Below are positions 1 to 11,200 of a stretch of 64,000 bases of DNA, piece after piece. Every line of letters starts with the position of its first letter. Position 1 is the first letter of the stretch. Origin of the DNA: Rosellinia necatrix (lineage: Eukaryota > Ascomycota > Sordariomycetes > Xylariales > Xylariaceae). The DNA lies in contig JAGYVD010000002.1 in the NCBI GenBank assembly GCA_021209875.1, positions 434,001 through 498,000 of the forward strand, given 5' to 3'. The notes under the pieces were generated by a model, which saw only the letters and a list, made by a program, of their open reading frames with translations, did not search any database and was not told the DNA's origin. A program made the translations under genes and the position numbers.

Positions 1-2180
1 ATTCAGGGGCTGTCCAAGTGCCTCAGATCTTCCCTCCCCACATACTTGCGACGTTTATTGTCGCGCAAACAACCATATCAAAGAAAGCCATGTAGTTAGG
101 TGGCGCTGGATATGATAGATAGGCGAAATGAATCCGGCGACTCAAAGTACATACCGTTCAAAGTCGTCGACAAAAACTAGCACACGGAGAGCTGCCACTA
201 GGTTTGTCTGCTCCTCTCGAATTACGAAATCGGACCAAATATCAGGCGCGCGCCTGTTGGCGAGTTTCCGAAAAGGGAGTGTTCATGCGATCCGAGTGCA
301 TGCTTATCGAAGCAATTTAAAGGCACCCATAAACTAGACCGTACCTTGACTACTTGGACGGACCAAGCCGGATCTCACTGGGGACCCAAGGCTCAGAAAG
401 CGGGATCCCGAGGGCGAGGCACAGACTTGCTTACGGTGCGCGTGCCAACAAGCACTTTAGGCAATCATCACGTAGGTTGGCCGACATTCTCCTCAAGATG
501 CATGTTCCCCTCATCCTTCATTTCCGCAACGGCTCTTCTCTTTCCTTCGAGGCCAACTCCCGAATGGTTATCGGCTCGCCTGGACGAACCAGCAAGGTCG
601 GAAGAGTTGGATGAAGACGTGCGAACAAGTCCCACGCCGCGATGAGACGTCGGCTATTAATATAAACGAGAATGGCTCCTATCGCCATTGTTCTCGTCCC
701 TTCTTTACATAGATCCCACGTCGCATATATTGATTTCGTCAACGTAATCTAGCCTATGGATCACGGGAGAGAGGAACACGGGAACAAATGTACAACCCAC
801 GACCCCACGGACCGCCAAGATTTAGTCCCGGGCAAGCGACTCACTCGGGCAATCTTGGCAGGCCATGCGAGGGATGCGAGGGGTATTGAATTGTCACATT
901 GACCACCTCTACGAGGAAGGCGGATACCAACGTCTTCTGGAAACCTCTGGGGCTATATTGCACAATCATGTCGCCATCTAAAGACAACACAATGCCAAGA
1001 GATGGGCAGCCGAGTTTCCTTTATAGGTGAACTTCCCGAGCCTCCTGCTCGACTCTACAATATTGGGTCTGCAAAGACAGACATACGTGCGTATCTCTGT
1101 TATCGTCCGCCGCGGTCGCATCTGCCCATACACACACACACACACGCGCGAGAGAGACGCGCTGTATGCTGCATGCGTATGTGTCTCGGCACTTTTTAGA
1201 CGCCGCGATGATTGCTTGTCACGGCATGGCCGAGCCGGCGTCAACCATTCAGCCCTATTTCTTGGTACCACGGAGCCTCCGTGTTAAGGCGGGCTTCCTC
1301 AAGACATAGCATAGCACCTGGGCATCTATTTCTAACCGGCCGTTGCACGGCAAGAACCCCGTGTAAGGCAGAAGACCACGCTAGGCAGACATTGGGCTGT
1401 GATTATTATCACGCGAGCTGCGAATGGCTGTGTCTCCTTCTTTAAAGGTACATGCATAAAGTGTTCATACTACGTAGATGCTTGCCGGGCGCCGGCTTCT
1501 CCACCAGCCTTGGCATTACCCTTGCGAGGCTCGCCGGCAATTCATGAGTTGGGGCTCGTGGGGATACGAGTGTAACTTCTCTATCGCCCCGGAATATACG
1601 ACGGATTGGGCAGCTCGACGATCTGACGGCCCAGAGCATCCCTTGAAAATACCGTTATAATGAGTGTTCGCCTCCCATTCCGCAAATCAGGACGCAGCGA
1701 ACAAAGGGGCGCAGTGGGTGCCAAGATCGGGCCAAGACCACCATGTAGATCAATTGCCGAGTATGATACTGTATAAAGCTTGTCAGGATATTGACCTACC
1801 ATTTTGGTGTAAGGTAGATAAGACCGATATTAGTGTATGATGCCTCTCGGTCGTGTCAAGCGGCCAAGAACTGCAATATGTTGCGGCATACCGAGGAGAG
1901 GGTCAGAGCCTAAGCCAAGACATGCAGCTGCGTTATGACGGTACCCGGAAGCGACCGCTCTTTTCCGTCGTAGGATAGCTAGCTACATGGCGGATGTGCT
2001 TGTTGCCTGCTTTGGTCGGACCGTCTTTGTTCTTGGGAAGCTTAACACGACCCCGTCTTCGGGATGGGTCTGATGGGCGTATATAAAGACTTAGGCACCC
2101 CTCCTTTGAGGATCTTGAGCGATGGGTTTCTAGGAGCCGTGGACATCAGCAGGTTCAGTACTGGTAGATCTCCCAGCAAA
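1..2180. other. Intergenic, no gene supported
   Basis: Only short overlapping reading frames with no recognisable family and no consistent splice structure occur here. A short CA microsatellite lies near 1131-1146. The last 110 bases are the promoter and leader of the secreted LVIVD-type gene. A partial gene entering from the left edge cannot be excluded, but nothing supports one. Confidence 0.6.
2080..2088 (+). promoter_or_regulatory. Probable TATA element
   Basis: The motif TATATAAAG lies about 95 bases upstream of the start codon at 2181, a usual distance for a fungal TATA box with a short leader. This is inferred from motif and position only. Confidence 0.45.
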
Positions 2181-3667
2181 ATGAAGACCTCCATACAAGC
2201 TGTCGCCATTGCGGCGTTCGCTGGCCTCGCGCTGGCCAAGGAGAAGCCGGTCGATGAGGAACTGAGCAGGACCGTCTACCAGAGTGGTCTCCGACACATG
2301 GAGATCATGAATCACAAAGAGGTAAGAACCTACTGGCCCTCGTAGGAACACGACGATGCTGACGTTAGGTATAGTCATTCTGGGCAGAGCGAAGAGCACA
2401 GGGATTGTTCGACTCCTCGCAGTACAAGAGCATGGCTGCCGACGTCCCCGTCGCCCCCTGCGTCAATGGCCTTGCCGAACTCGTGGCCGGCGACCCCCAA
2501 TACTCGTTCAACTGCAGCGGCCTCGACCTCTACGACTTCCAATCGCATGCCAACCTCGGCAGCCCGACTGGCGAGGGTGCCGGCTCGTGGGGCTGGACCA
2601 GCCCCGACGGACGTGAGTTCATGGCCATCGGTCAGTCCGACGGTGCCGCGTTCCTCGAGGTCACCTCGGCCGGCAAGATCGTCTACCTCGGCCGTCTGCC
2701 GCAGTACAGCCGGGCCCAGCCCTCGCTATGGCGCGAGATGAAGGGCTACAAGAACTACATGGTCATCGGCAGCGAGGCCACCAACCACGGTGTGCAGGTC
2801 TTCGACATGTCGAAGCTGCTGAGCATCAACCCCGCCAAGCCCGTCAAGTTCACGGACGCCGACGCCTTCCACTTTGCCGGTCTCCCCACCGGCCGCTCCC
2901 ACACCGTGCAGGTGAACGAGGAGAAGAACTACGCCGTCGCCTCGGGCGCCATGCCGCGCACTGACAAGTGCAGGTCCGGTCTCATCTTCATCGACCTGAC
3001 CGACATGAGCAACCTCAAGTCCCCCGGCTGCGCCGCCGCCGACGGCTACGTCCACGACGCGCAGTGCGTCGTGTACCGCGGCCCCGACACCAAGTACGTC
3101 GGCACCGACATCTGCTACGGATACAACGAGGACACCTTGACCATCTACAACGTGACGAACAAGGCCCAGGCGACCATCATCTCGCGCACGTCGTACGAGG
3201 GCGCGGCCTACACGCACCAGGGCTGGCTGCTCGACGACCAGTGGCAGCAGTACCTCGTGCTCGACGACGAGTACGACGAGTACGACAAGGTCGGGCCCGG
3301 CGCGGCCGGTTACCCGGTCACGTACATCTGGGACATCTCGTCGCTCGAGAAGCCGAAGCAGACGGGCTACTACAGCGCCAAGGTCAAGGGCATCGACCAC
3401 AACCAGTTCATCAACGGCGACTTCGCGTACCAGAGCAACTACGGTGGCGGCCTGCACATCCTCGACATATCGTCCATCCCCTCGGACCCCACCGGCAAGA
3501 GCGTCAAGGAGGTCGCCCACTTCGACATCTACCCCGAGGATGATGACGTTAGCGGCGGCGGCATCATCGAGTTCGTCGGCACCTGGAGCCACTACCCCTA
3601 CTTCAAGAGCGGGTACATCGTCATCAACACCATCGAGCGTGGCGTCTACGTCGTCAAGCGATCGTAA
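2181..3667 (+). CDS. Secreted LVIVD-repeat / choice-of-anchor B family protein
   Basis: Two exons, 2181-2321 and 2375-3667, joined across a 53-bp GT-AG intron in phase 0, give 477 aa. Residues 1-19 form a signal peptide (MKTSIQAVAIAAFAGLALA), so the protein should be secreted or cell-surface. The segment HMEIMNHKE-SFWAERRAQGLF spans the splice and supports the intron. The body is rich in Asp/Tyr/Gly beta strands. Repeated motifs such as FMAIGQSDGAAFLEV, YMVIGSEATNHGVQVFDMS, THQGWLLDDQWQQYLVLDDEY and GLHILDIS are typical of LVIVD repeats, which are thought to fold as a beta propeller. Biochemical function is unknown in this family. The exons are markedly GC-rich at third positions, unlike the flanks. 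The start was chosen because it heads the signal peptide and follows a TATA box. Confidence 0.87.
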
Positions 3668-3961
3668 GATTCCCGAGCCCGATCTTGGTCTTGGTCTTGG
3701 GTCTCTCTTTCTCTGCCCGCCGATCCGGGGGCATGATGACGATGAAACGATGATTGGAGAAAAAAGGAAAAAGATTATGCTGCTGATGATAATGTTTAAC
3801 TATACTATAGTTCGGGTATTATGTCTACTAGTAGCTAATAAAAATACAAAGTGAAAGCCATGTATTTAAAAATGCTCCAACTCAAGAATGATATGCGTGT
3901 GAGACATGAATGAAGTGGTAATTAAATGATACCAGACGAAAAGAAAAGTTCCTCGTACCGG
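3668..3961. other. Convergent 3' spacer
   Basis: Spacer between the plus-strand LVIVD gene and the minus-strand oxidoreductase. It is AT-rich near 3780-3900 and would hold the 3' UTRs of both genes. No gene is seen. Confidence 0.6.
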
Positions 3962-4439
3962 CTATGATGCCCGCTCGGGTTCCCCCGCCGCCGCCGCCGC
4001 CGCCGGCGCCTTCTTCCTTAGTAGATAATCGCCGCCGCGCCAGGCCTTGTAGACGCCGTAGAGGCCCTGGAACGGCCGCCTCTCGCGCAGGGCGGCAGGC
4101 ATCCGGCTCGGCGCCGCCTCGTGCTTCACCACACCCCCCTCGTCGACCTTGGTCACGACCTTGTCGTAGACGCTGGGCAGGTGGTCGGCGTGGTAGCGGC
4201 GGCGCACGGCGTCGTAGGCGGGGCGGTCGTAGGCGCGCCAGAACTCGTCCTCGGTGTAGAAGGCCTGGGCGTAGAGGGTCTTGGTGCCGCCGCGGGCGTG
4301 GACCTCGCGCTCGAGCAGGCGGTTGAGGCGCAGGCGCTCCGCCGGGTCGCCGGGTCCCGGGCCCCAGATGCCGAAGTTGAGGAGGACCTCGGGCGTGGCG
4401 TCCGGGTCGGCGAAGGACGCGTGCAGACCGTGCGCCGCA

Positions 4440-4476
<37 letters not shown>

Positions 4477-5617
4477 CGCCGCCGGCGTCCCGGCGCACGC
4501 GGATCGGACACAGCCAGACGGGGCGGATCCCCAGCGTCGCATCGACCCAGGCGTAGAAGTCGGCCGCGCCGGCGAAGGGCACGCCCACGTCCTGGATCAC
4601 GTACGCGTCCGACAGCGCCGACGCGTGCAGCGCGTGGTACATGACCCGCGCGTGCATGAACCGGTCCAGCGCGTACCGCGTCGCCCGGTGGAAGGGCGTG
4701 AAGAAGTACCGGAACGCGTGCCGCGCCACCCAGAACCCGCCCCGGTCCCAGCGGAAGAGGTAGTCCGTCAGCGGCACGTAGTCGACGACCGGGGCGGCGG
4801 GCGCAGCATCCCCCGTCCCCGTCCCCTTCTTCTTGTTCTTGTTCTCGTTGTTGTTCTTCTTCTTCTTCATCACCCGCCGACGCACGTCCAGGTAAAACCA
4901 CGGGTCCCCGCGCCCGAGGTAGCGCCTGGGCTTGACCCCGGGGGGCAGGTCGTCGGCGAGGGCGCCGGCGCAGACGACGAGCTCGGCCGGCGAGAAGGCG
5001 ACGCCGTCGACGAACTCGACGGCGGGGTCGGCGACCCGCTCCTGCAGGACGCGCGAGGCGTCGGCGAAGGAGGCGAGGGGGTAGTGCGTCAGGCGCACGT
5101 AGGGCGCGGCGTCGCGCAGCCGGACCTCGAGGAGGGTGACGACGCCGACGGTGCCGAAGGCGGAGGCGGCGCCCCAGAAGAGGTCCGGGCGCGGCCCGGG
5201 CGCGGCCCGGGCGGCGCGCAGGACGGCGCCGTCGGGGACCACGATCTCGATCTCGTCGACGGTCGCGTCGAAGGGGCCGTGCCGGCCGGAGCTGCTCTCG
5301 CCCGCCGACCCGCTGAAGCCGCCGCCGGCCGTGATCCCCGGGAACTCCATGACGACGAGCGGCACCAGGCCCGCCTCGAGCGTGGCGGCCACGAGCGCGT
5401 CCATCGGCACGTTCGGCTCCACGAGCGCCGTCTTCCGCGCCCGGTCCACGCCCAGCACGCGGTTCAGCCCGCTCGTGTCCACGATGCTGTCCGCATCCTT
5501 GTGGATGGCGCGCGTGCTATTGGTGGACCCGTGGTACACGCGGAAGGCCGAACCGCGGGCGTAGAATTCCTGTAGCCGCTTCGAGATGGCCGCTACGGCT
5601 TCGTTATGCGCCTCCAT
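3962..5617 (-). CDS. FAD-linked oxidoreductase, DHCR24 (delta24-sterol reductase)-like
   Basis: Single-exon frame of 551 aa. The N-terminal half is a PCMH-type FAD-binding domain of the vanillyl-alcohol oxidase superfamily. Markers are STNSTR (about 31), VEPNVPMDALVAATLEAGL (about 66-84) and the Gly/Ser-rich ITAGGGFSGSAGESSSGRHG stretch (about 95-114). The last resembles the flavin-contact motif of DHCR24-like proteins. The C-terminal half retains family motifs such as YLFRWDRGGFWVARHAF, DVGVPF and KTLYAQAFYTEDEFW. Substrate is unknown: fungal relatives may act on sterols or on secondary metabolites. Three low-complexity insertions are odd: a Lys/Asn stretch (about 250-268), a Gly run (about 376-388) from a GCC repeat at 4441-4475, and a C-terminal Ala run. 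The start at 5617 is the first ATG and gives a typical N-terminus. It lies 2.6 kb from the Pls-like gene on the opposite strand; co-function is only a guess. Confidence 0.83.
4441..4476. repeat. (GCC)n trinucleotide repeat within coding sequence
   Basis: About twelve GCC units encode a poly-Gly loop on the minus strand in the FAD oxidoreductase. A smaller related run lies at 3985-4005 and encodes the C-terminal Ala run. Length variation would stay in frame. Confidence 0.85.
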
Positions 5618-5979
5618 TGGTTTCCCCCTTCCCTTCCCTTCCCTTCCCTTCTTCCCGAGATTCCTTTCCGTTCTCCGAGATCCCGTCGGGGCGTGCTCGG
5701 TCGTTCGCTGTCTCTCTCTCTCTCACCACTTTCGCGCTCGCGACGGACGATCGAAGGAGACGTTGGGGTTATTTGTTGCATCGGGGGAGAACCTGGTGGG
5801 TGGGTCGACGGAATAATAGTGTACTAATAGAAGTCCCCGGTCTCCTTCTCCCCTGTCTGGTCCCTTGTTCTCCCCCCGGTCGAATTAAACGCCCCCGCCA
5901 AGTCTGCTGTGGTGTTGTACATACCGGCATACTTCATTCATACATCTATACGTATCATACATATGTACTATCACTATAG

Positions 5980-6040
5980 GTAGCACTTGCAGTAGCATTC
6001 ACAGCAGCACTCACAGTAGCACTCACAGTAGCACTTACAC
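5980..6040. repeat. Imperfect tandem repeat, unit CAGTAGCACTCA
   Basis: About five degenerate copies of a 12-bp unit (AGTAGCACT/CACAGTAGC) follow one another. The sequence has no coding frame and lies about 360-420 bp upstream of the FAD oxidoreductase start. Confidence 0.7.
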
Positions 6041-7708
6041 TAACTACCGATTCGTTAAGTAGTACTAACCTACGCTACACCCATCGATATGTGGTATTCG
6101 CACTACCGCTATGTAACACTAAGTACACACATCTTATGGCTCGGTAGCGTAGAATGCGTCGATTTGACAAGGGGACCCCCCGGTTGGCGATTACATTGCA
6201 TGCTTGCGTGCATGTTCACAACGTCCTCTTTCGATTCTCGCCGCTGACCTCTCTACCGAACGCGTTCGTCTGTTTTACCGACGAGCTCGGGGGTCGCATA
6301 CGTCAAGACAATGCACGCAACCCCCTCCTGCGAAGCACCTCGTGTCCAAAAAGCTTAGGCGTGTCTGACCAACGAGCTCTGTTACAGAGAATTACGCACT
6401 CCGGTAACAGGCATTAGTTACTTGGCCGGTGGCATGCATTGTTAGCGTAGTGTAATTGAGCCCTCTAGCTCCCGCGCTCCCGTTCTTACTGGTCCACCTT
6501 GTGGCTTGTCATGGTTACCCGAACAGGATGGGAATAATAGTTCATCCCTTGTTTGTTTTTTTTTTTTTTTTTTGTTTGTTTTTTCTTTCCCCCTTTATTC
6601 TTTGCTTTCATTTTAATTCGATTCGTGACGCTATTTATGTAACCTATCACGCAATTCTTATCGATCGCCACTTGAGCCGCGTTTTTATGTGATGAACACC
6701 GAGGCAGACACATAGACTACTACTACTACTACTCATCTCTCGCCGACGAGCCCGAATTGCTATTTCCTTACTCACCCGGGACGACGAAGAGAACGTCGCA
6801 CTAAGAGTATATATATGAAACCTTGGCGGGTGATGAATGTCTTGTGTGTCTATATGAGGAATTGCCCAGTATTCCTTGTGCCTTCATGAGTTGCATTATG
6901 AACTCCATCATGCCCAATGAGCCCGTCCGTGAGAAGCAAACTCCGGCATGAACGAACGTTTGCCCTTATCACCGGCTGCCAGCTCACCAGTAAGAGGCCG
7001 ATTGGTGGACTGGGGTGGTTGGCATTCTACAGCAGGGCTGTTCTACGTTACATACATACGTCTCTAGCTCGCCGCGATAGGATGTTTGACGCGCGTCGAT
7101 AGCGCAGAGCGGTTGTTACCATCTCTGTTTCATCCATTCTCCGTGGCTGTGTAAAAATACCGCATCTCGTTGGTTCAACAGACGGAGAAATGCCAAGCGC
7201 CTATGAACATTGGCACTTATCTAATCCCCCTCGACCCTTATCGTCACCATGTGACCTGGATGTTCAGAACCACCCTGGCCAAAAGGGAAACTTATCTTGG
7301 GGTAAGAGAGGATATGCCCTGGAGCGGCTTACCGACTTGCCTGTTTGGTAAAGGGCGATCGGGCTTTTAATCGACGACATCTCCTCGAGACGAGGGTACG
7401 GCTCGTCTCACAAGATCTATGACCATGGACGTACGATTAGCTAATTCCTCTCCCGGAACGGCGCTTGTTCGAGCTACGATGGGGCCCGACCGCTTGGCCA
7501 ACCCACTTATCAACCGCAGAGCCATATTCCGCATTAGGGCTATAGATTGGACGTTCATGCTATTTTTGCGCGGCTGTCGGACAACCGGATCGTCTTGTGT
7601 GGTTGGGTTGCGCCGGGAGAACAGAGAGATGTTTGCGAGCGGTGAGAATGCCCAGAGGCTACGACACCTTCTTCCAGCTCGACAGGGTTCTCGAGCATAT
7701 GTCTCTAC

Positions 7709-7786
7709 CTTGACCTACCTTGGCCTTGCCTTGACGTGCCTCGATATACCTTGACGTGCCTTGACGTACCTTGACATACCTTGACA
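7709..7786. repeat. Imperfect tandem repeat, unit TACCTTGACG
   Basis: Seven to eight degenerate copies of a 10-11 bp unit, CCTTGACGTGCC or CCTTGACATACC, lie about 470-550 bp upstream of the Pls-like start codon. A promoter role is possible but not shown. Confidence 0.7.
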
Positions 7787-8256
7787 CAAATGTGACTAAT
7801 GCAGGAACCCTACCCTTTCCGAAGAACCTCGCGGGAACCAGCATCGTGATAAGCGTTCAACTCATCAATTTGTATATCCAGATCGGCGCCATTGTGAAGA
7901 GAATTTGGAAAGCAGACGTGTTGTGACACGTTTGTCACCGGTCTGTAATCTGGCTCGATTACCTGCCACGGCAAACACAGCCCCAGGGCACGTCTTAAGC
8001 ATCACGATTCACGGCTGTTGATGTAGTTTACTCGGCACTTTAGGTGCAGGGACCTAGTGTATATTAGTTTCTTCAACTGCCTCCCCTCAATGCTCCGTCC
8101 GTGACCAGAACATCGTCCGGCTCGGCTAGTACCGCGCATGGAAACTCATGTATAACCTGTGATCCTATCCCATCTCCACTACACCACCAGCTTCTTGCCA
8201 TACATAATTGGGACCCCTTCTTCTCATTGGTATCGCCTTACTTCCTCTATGAAGCC

Positions 8257-11200
8257 ATGGCTCGACCTGGCAGTCCTCAGGCCCAGCCGCTCCCTTGCCT
8301 CCTTAACTATCTTAAGCTGAGCTCTGATCCAGCCCTCCGGTATCCAAGTCCCAAGTTTCCCATCTCTTACAGAAACCTTCATAACTTCGTGGGACGTTTC
8401 TCCATACCTACTATAAATCGGACACCCCATCGCAAACCTATCGTTGCTATCATTCTCCCAAATGGACCTCTCCTCGCGGCCACCATTGTGGCTGTATCTA
8501 ATACATATATCGCCGCACCAATTAACCCGACTGCAGGTCCAGACCAGGTACGGGCCGATCTAGAACTCTCGGGAGCCTGTGCCGTGATCACGCGCCCTTC
8601 AGACGCCGACTCACTACGGCTTCAGCAAAATGGGCTTGATCTGTTTTTTGTCGATGAGGATCGTGACCTCGGTATCCGTCTGCAAGAGCGGGACAGGAGA
8701 TTGACGCCAACTCTACAACACCCAACCCCCAATGGACCTCGGGATATTGCCATGGTTTTGTTTACAAGTGGAACAAGTGGCAACAGGAAGGTTGTCCCAA
8801 TTACTGTCGGAACCATCCTGCACGGAGTTCAGCTTGTCATCAACTCTTGGGGTTTAACAAGTCAGGACATATGCCTGAACATGATGCCGCTGTATCATGT
8901 GTAAGCTGACTATTCGCTTTTGTATAATTTGGGTACTAATGTCATGCGTTGCTAGTGGCGGTATAATTCGTAATCTGTTCGCCCCCTTATTCTCGGGAGG
9001 CTCGACTATTTGCTGCTCAAACTTTGATCCGAACTTGTTCTGGGACCAGGTTGAAGATGTACAGCCGACTTGGTATTATGCGTCCCCGACCATGCATTCA
9101 CTTATTTTACAAGCGGGGACAGATAGGGTCGACGCTTTGCAAAAGTCGTGAGTATTATAAGTTACATTTTGTCGTCGTCGTCGGAGGAGGAGGCGTCCCA
9201 CCTTTGTTACAGCTTTAAATCAGCCCCTTTCTCCCCTTTCTCCACGTTCGTCCAATCTTTAAAGGGGGCAGTACTAATACCTTTATCTGTGCAGTCGGAT
9301 TCGCCTGATCTGCAACGCTGCGGGCTCACTTCTCCCCGGCCTGGCACAACAGATCCGCAACACCTTTCGATGCACTGTGCTCCCGAGCTATGGCATGACA
9401 GAGTGCATGCCGATTAGCACTCCGCCCCTGACATATACCTTAGAGCGCCCTGGCACTTCCGGTATTGTCACGGGCCCTGAGCTAACAATACTAGATGCCG
9501 CCGACAACGCAGTAGACGCCTTCTCGCCGGGGCGGATCTGTCTCCGTGGCAGCCCCCTATTCCACGGCTATCTCAGGCCCGACGGTTCCCTCGATAAGTC
9601 GGCCTTCAATGCCGAGGGGTGGTTCGACACCGGGGACATAGGATACCTCGACCACGACGGGTACCTCTACATCACGGGGCGGAACAAGGAAGTCATCAAC
9701 CGGGGCGGCGAGCTCATATCGCCCTTCGAGGTGGAGAACGCCATCATCACGGCGGCGGGCCGACAGGACTCGCCGACGTTCGGGCGCATCTCCCAGGCGC
9801 TGGCCTTCTCGGTCCGCCACGAGACGCTGCAGGAGGTCGTCGGCGTCGTCCTCGTGACGCCGCCGGGGCGGCCGCGGGTCGACCTGCGCTGCTTGCACGC
9901 ATCCCTGCGGTCGTCGCTGCAGTCGGTGAAGTGGCCGGTCCTCATCGCCTACATGGACGACCTGCCGAAGCGCAACAACAAGGTGCTCCGCGTGCGGCTC
10001 GGCGAGCGGATGGGCATCCCTTGCCTCGACGACGACGACAACAACAATAACAACAACAACAGTAACACAACGGCGACGTACGCCGCCCGCCACTACCTCG
10101 CGCTATGCCCGGCGCCGGAGACGGAGCTGTCCGCCGCCATCCCGGCGCACCGCTGCCGCGTCACGCCGTTCCAGGCGTACCAGCAGGCCGAGGAGTTCGT
10201 GCCGCCGGGGCTCGAGATCTACGTCGAGGCGCACCCGCGGACGGGGATCCTGACGGCGTACCTCGCGCCGCGGACGGCGTCCGACGCCGCGCCCGGCCCA
10301 GCCGCCGCCGCGCGTCTCCGCGACGAGCTCGCCGCCCGCGTCCACGGCTACCTCGTGCCGCACGCCATAACGGCCGTGCCCCGGCCGCTGCCGCGCGACC
10401 ACCAGGGCCACGTCGACGGCGCCGCGCTAGCGGCCGCCTTCTCCTCCTCCTCCTCCCCTTCTTCTTCTTCTTCCTCGACTCCCCTCGCAGAAGACAAGCA
10501 GCAACAGCAGAAGCCGACGAAAACGACGGCACAAGAGCTGACGCGCATATTCGCCGACATCCTCCACCTGCGCCCCACGGCCGACGACGTGCCGGCGGAC
10601 GCGGACTTCTTCGCGCTCGGCGGCGACTCGCTGCGGGCGGGGCGGCTGGCGTCCGCGATCCGCGCCGCGCTGCGCGTGCGCGTGCCCATCGACGTCGTCT
10701 TCACGCGGGGCACGGTCCGGGGGGCTGGCGGCGTACGTCGACGGCGAGCTCGGGGCTACTACCACCACCACAACCACCACCAACACCACCACCACGACAA
10801 CAGAAACGACTACCGGTGCGCAAGAGTCGCCGCGGACGCCGCTCTTCCGTCCCAAGGACGAGACGGAGGAGGGGGAGGAGATGGGAGACGTGGGGGGCGC
10901 GCGCAGCTCGACGCGGCCGGCGCTGCTCCTGCTGCAGCTGGTGCCGATGCTGGTGGCGTACCCGCTGCGGCGGGCGCTGCCGTGGGCGGTGTTCATGTAC
11001 GCGCTGGCGTACGCTCAAGGGGGAGGGTGGGGGGACGAGCGGGAGCGCGGCGGGGCGGCTGCTCAACGTGGTGCTCAGCGTCGCGGCCGCGCGGCTCGCG
11101 TCCCGGCTCGCGCTCCCCTGGCTCGGCATCGCCGCCAAGTGGGCCCTCGTCGGCCGCCTCCGCCCCGGCCGCCACCCCATGTGGGGCCCCTACCACACCC

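Larger units (their letters stand above)
5618..8256. other. Gene-free spacer between oxidoreductase and Pls-like gene
   Basis: No coding region is supported in 2.6 kb. It contains a polypyrimidine leader (5618-5660), a 12-bp-like tandem at 5980-6040, a T run near 6549-6571, a CTA run near 6717-6733 and an imperfect CCTTGACGT tandem near 7711-7786. It would include the divergent promoters of both flanking genes. Confidence 0.6.

Noticed and set aside
2726..3592. 288-codon minus-strand frame opposite the LVIVD-type gene
   Set aside because: Antisense shadow of a GC-rich exon; highly repetitive Val/Asp/Leu composition.
4121..5575. 484-codon plus-strand frame opposite the FAD oxidoreductase
   Set aside because: It is an antisense frame produced by GC-rich third positions; its composition is Val/Gly/Arg/Asp-rich with no family motif.
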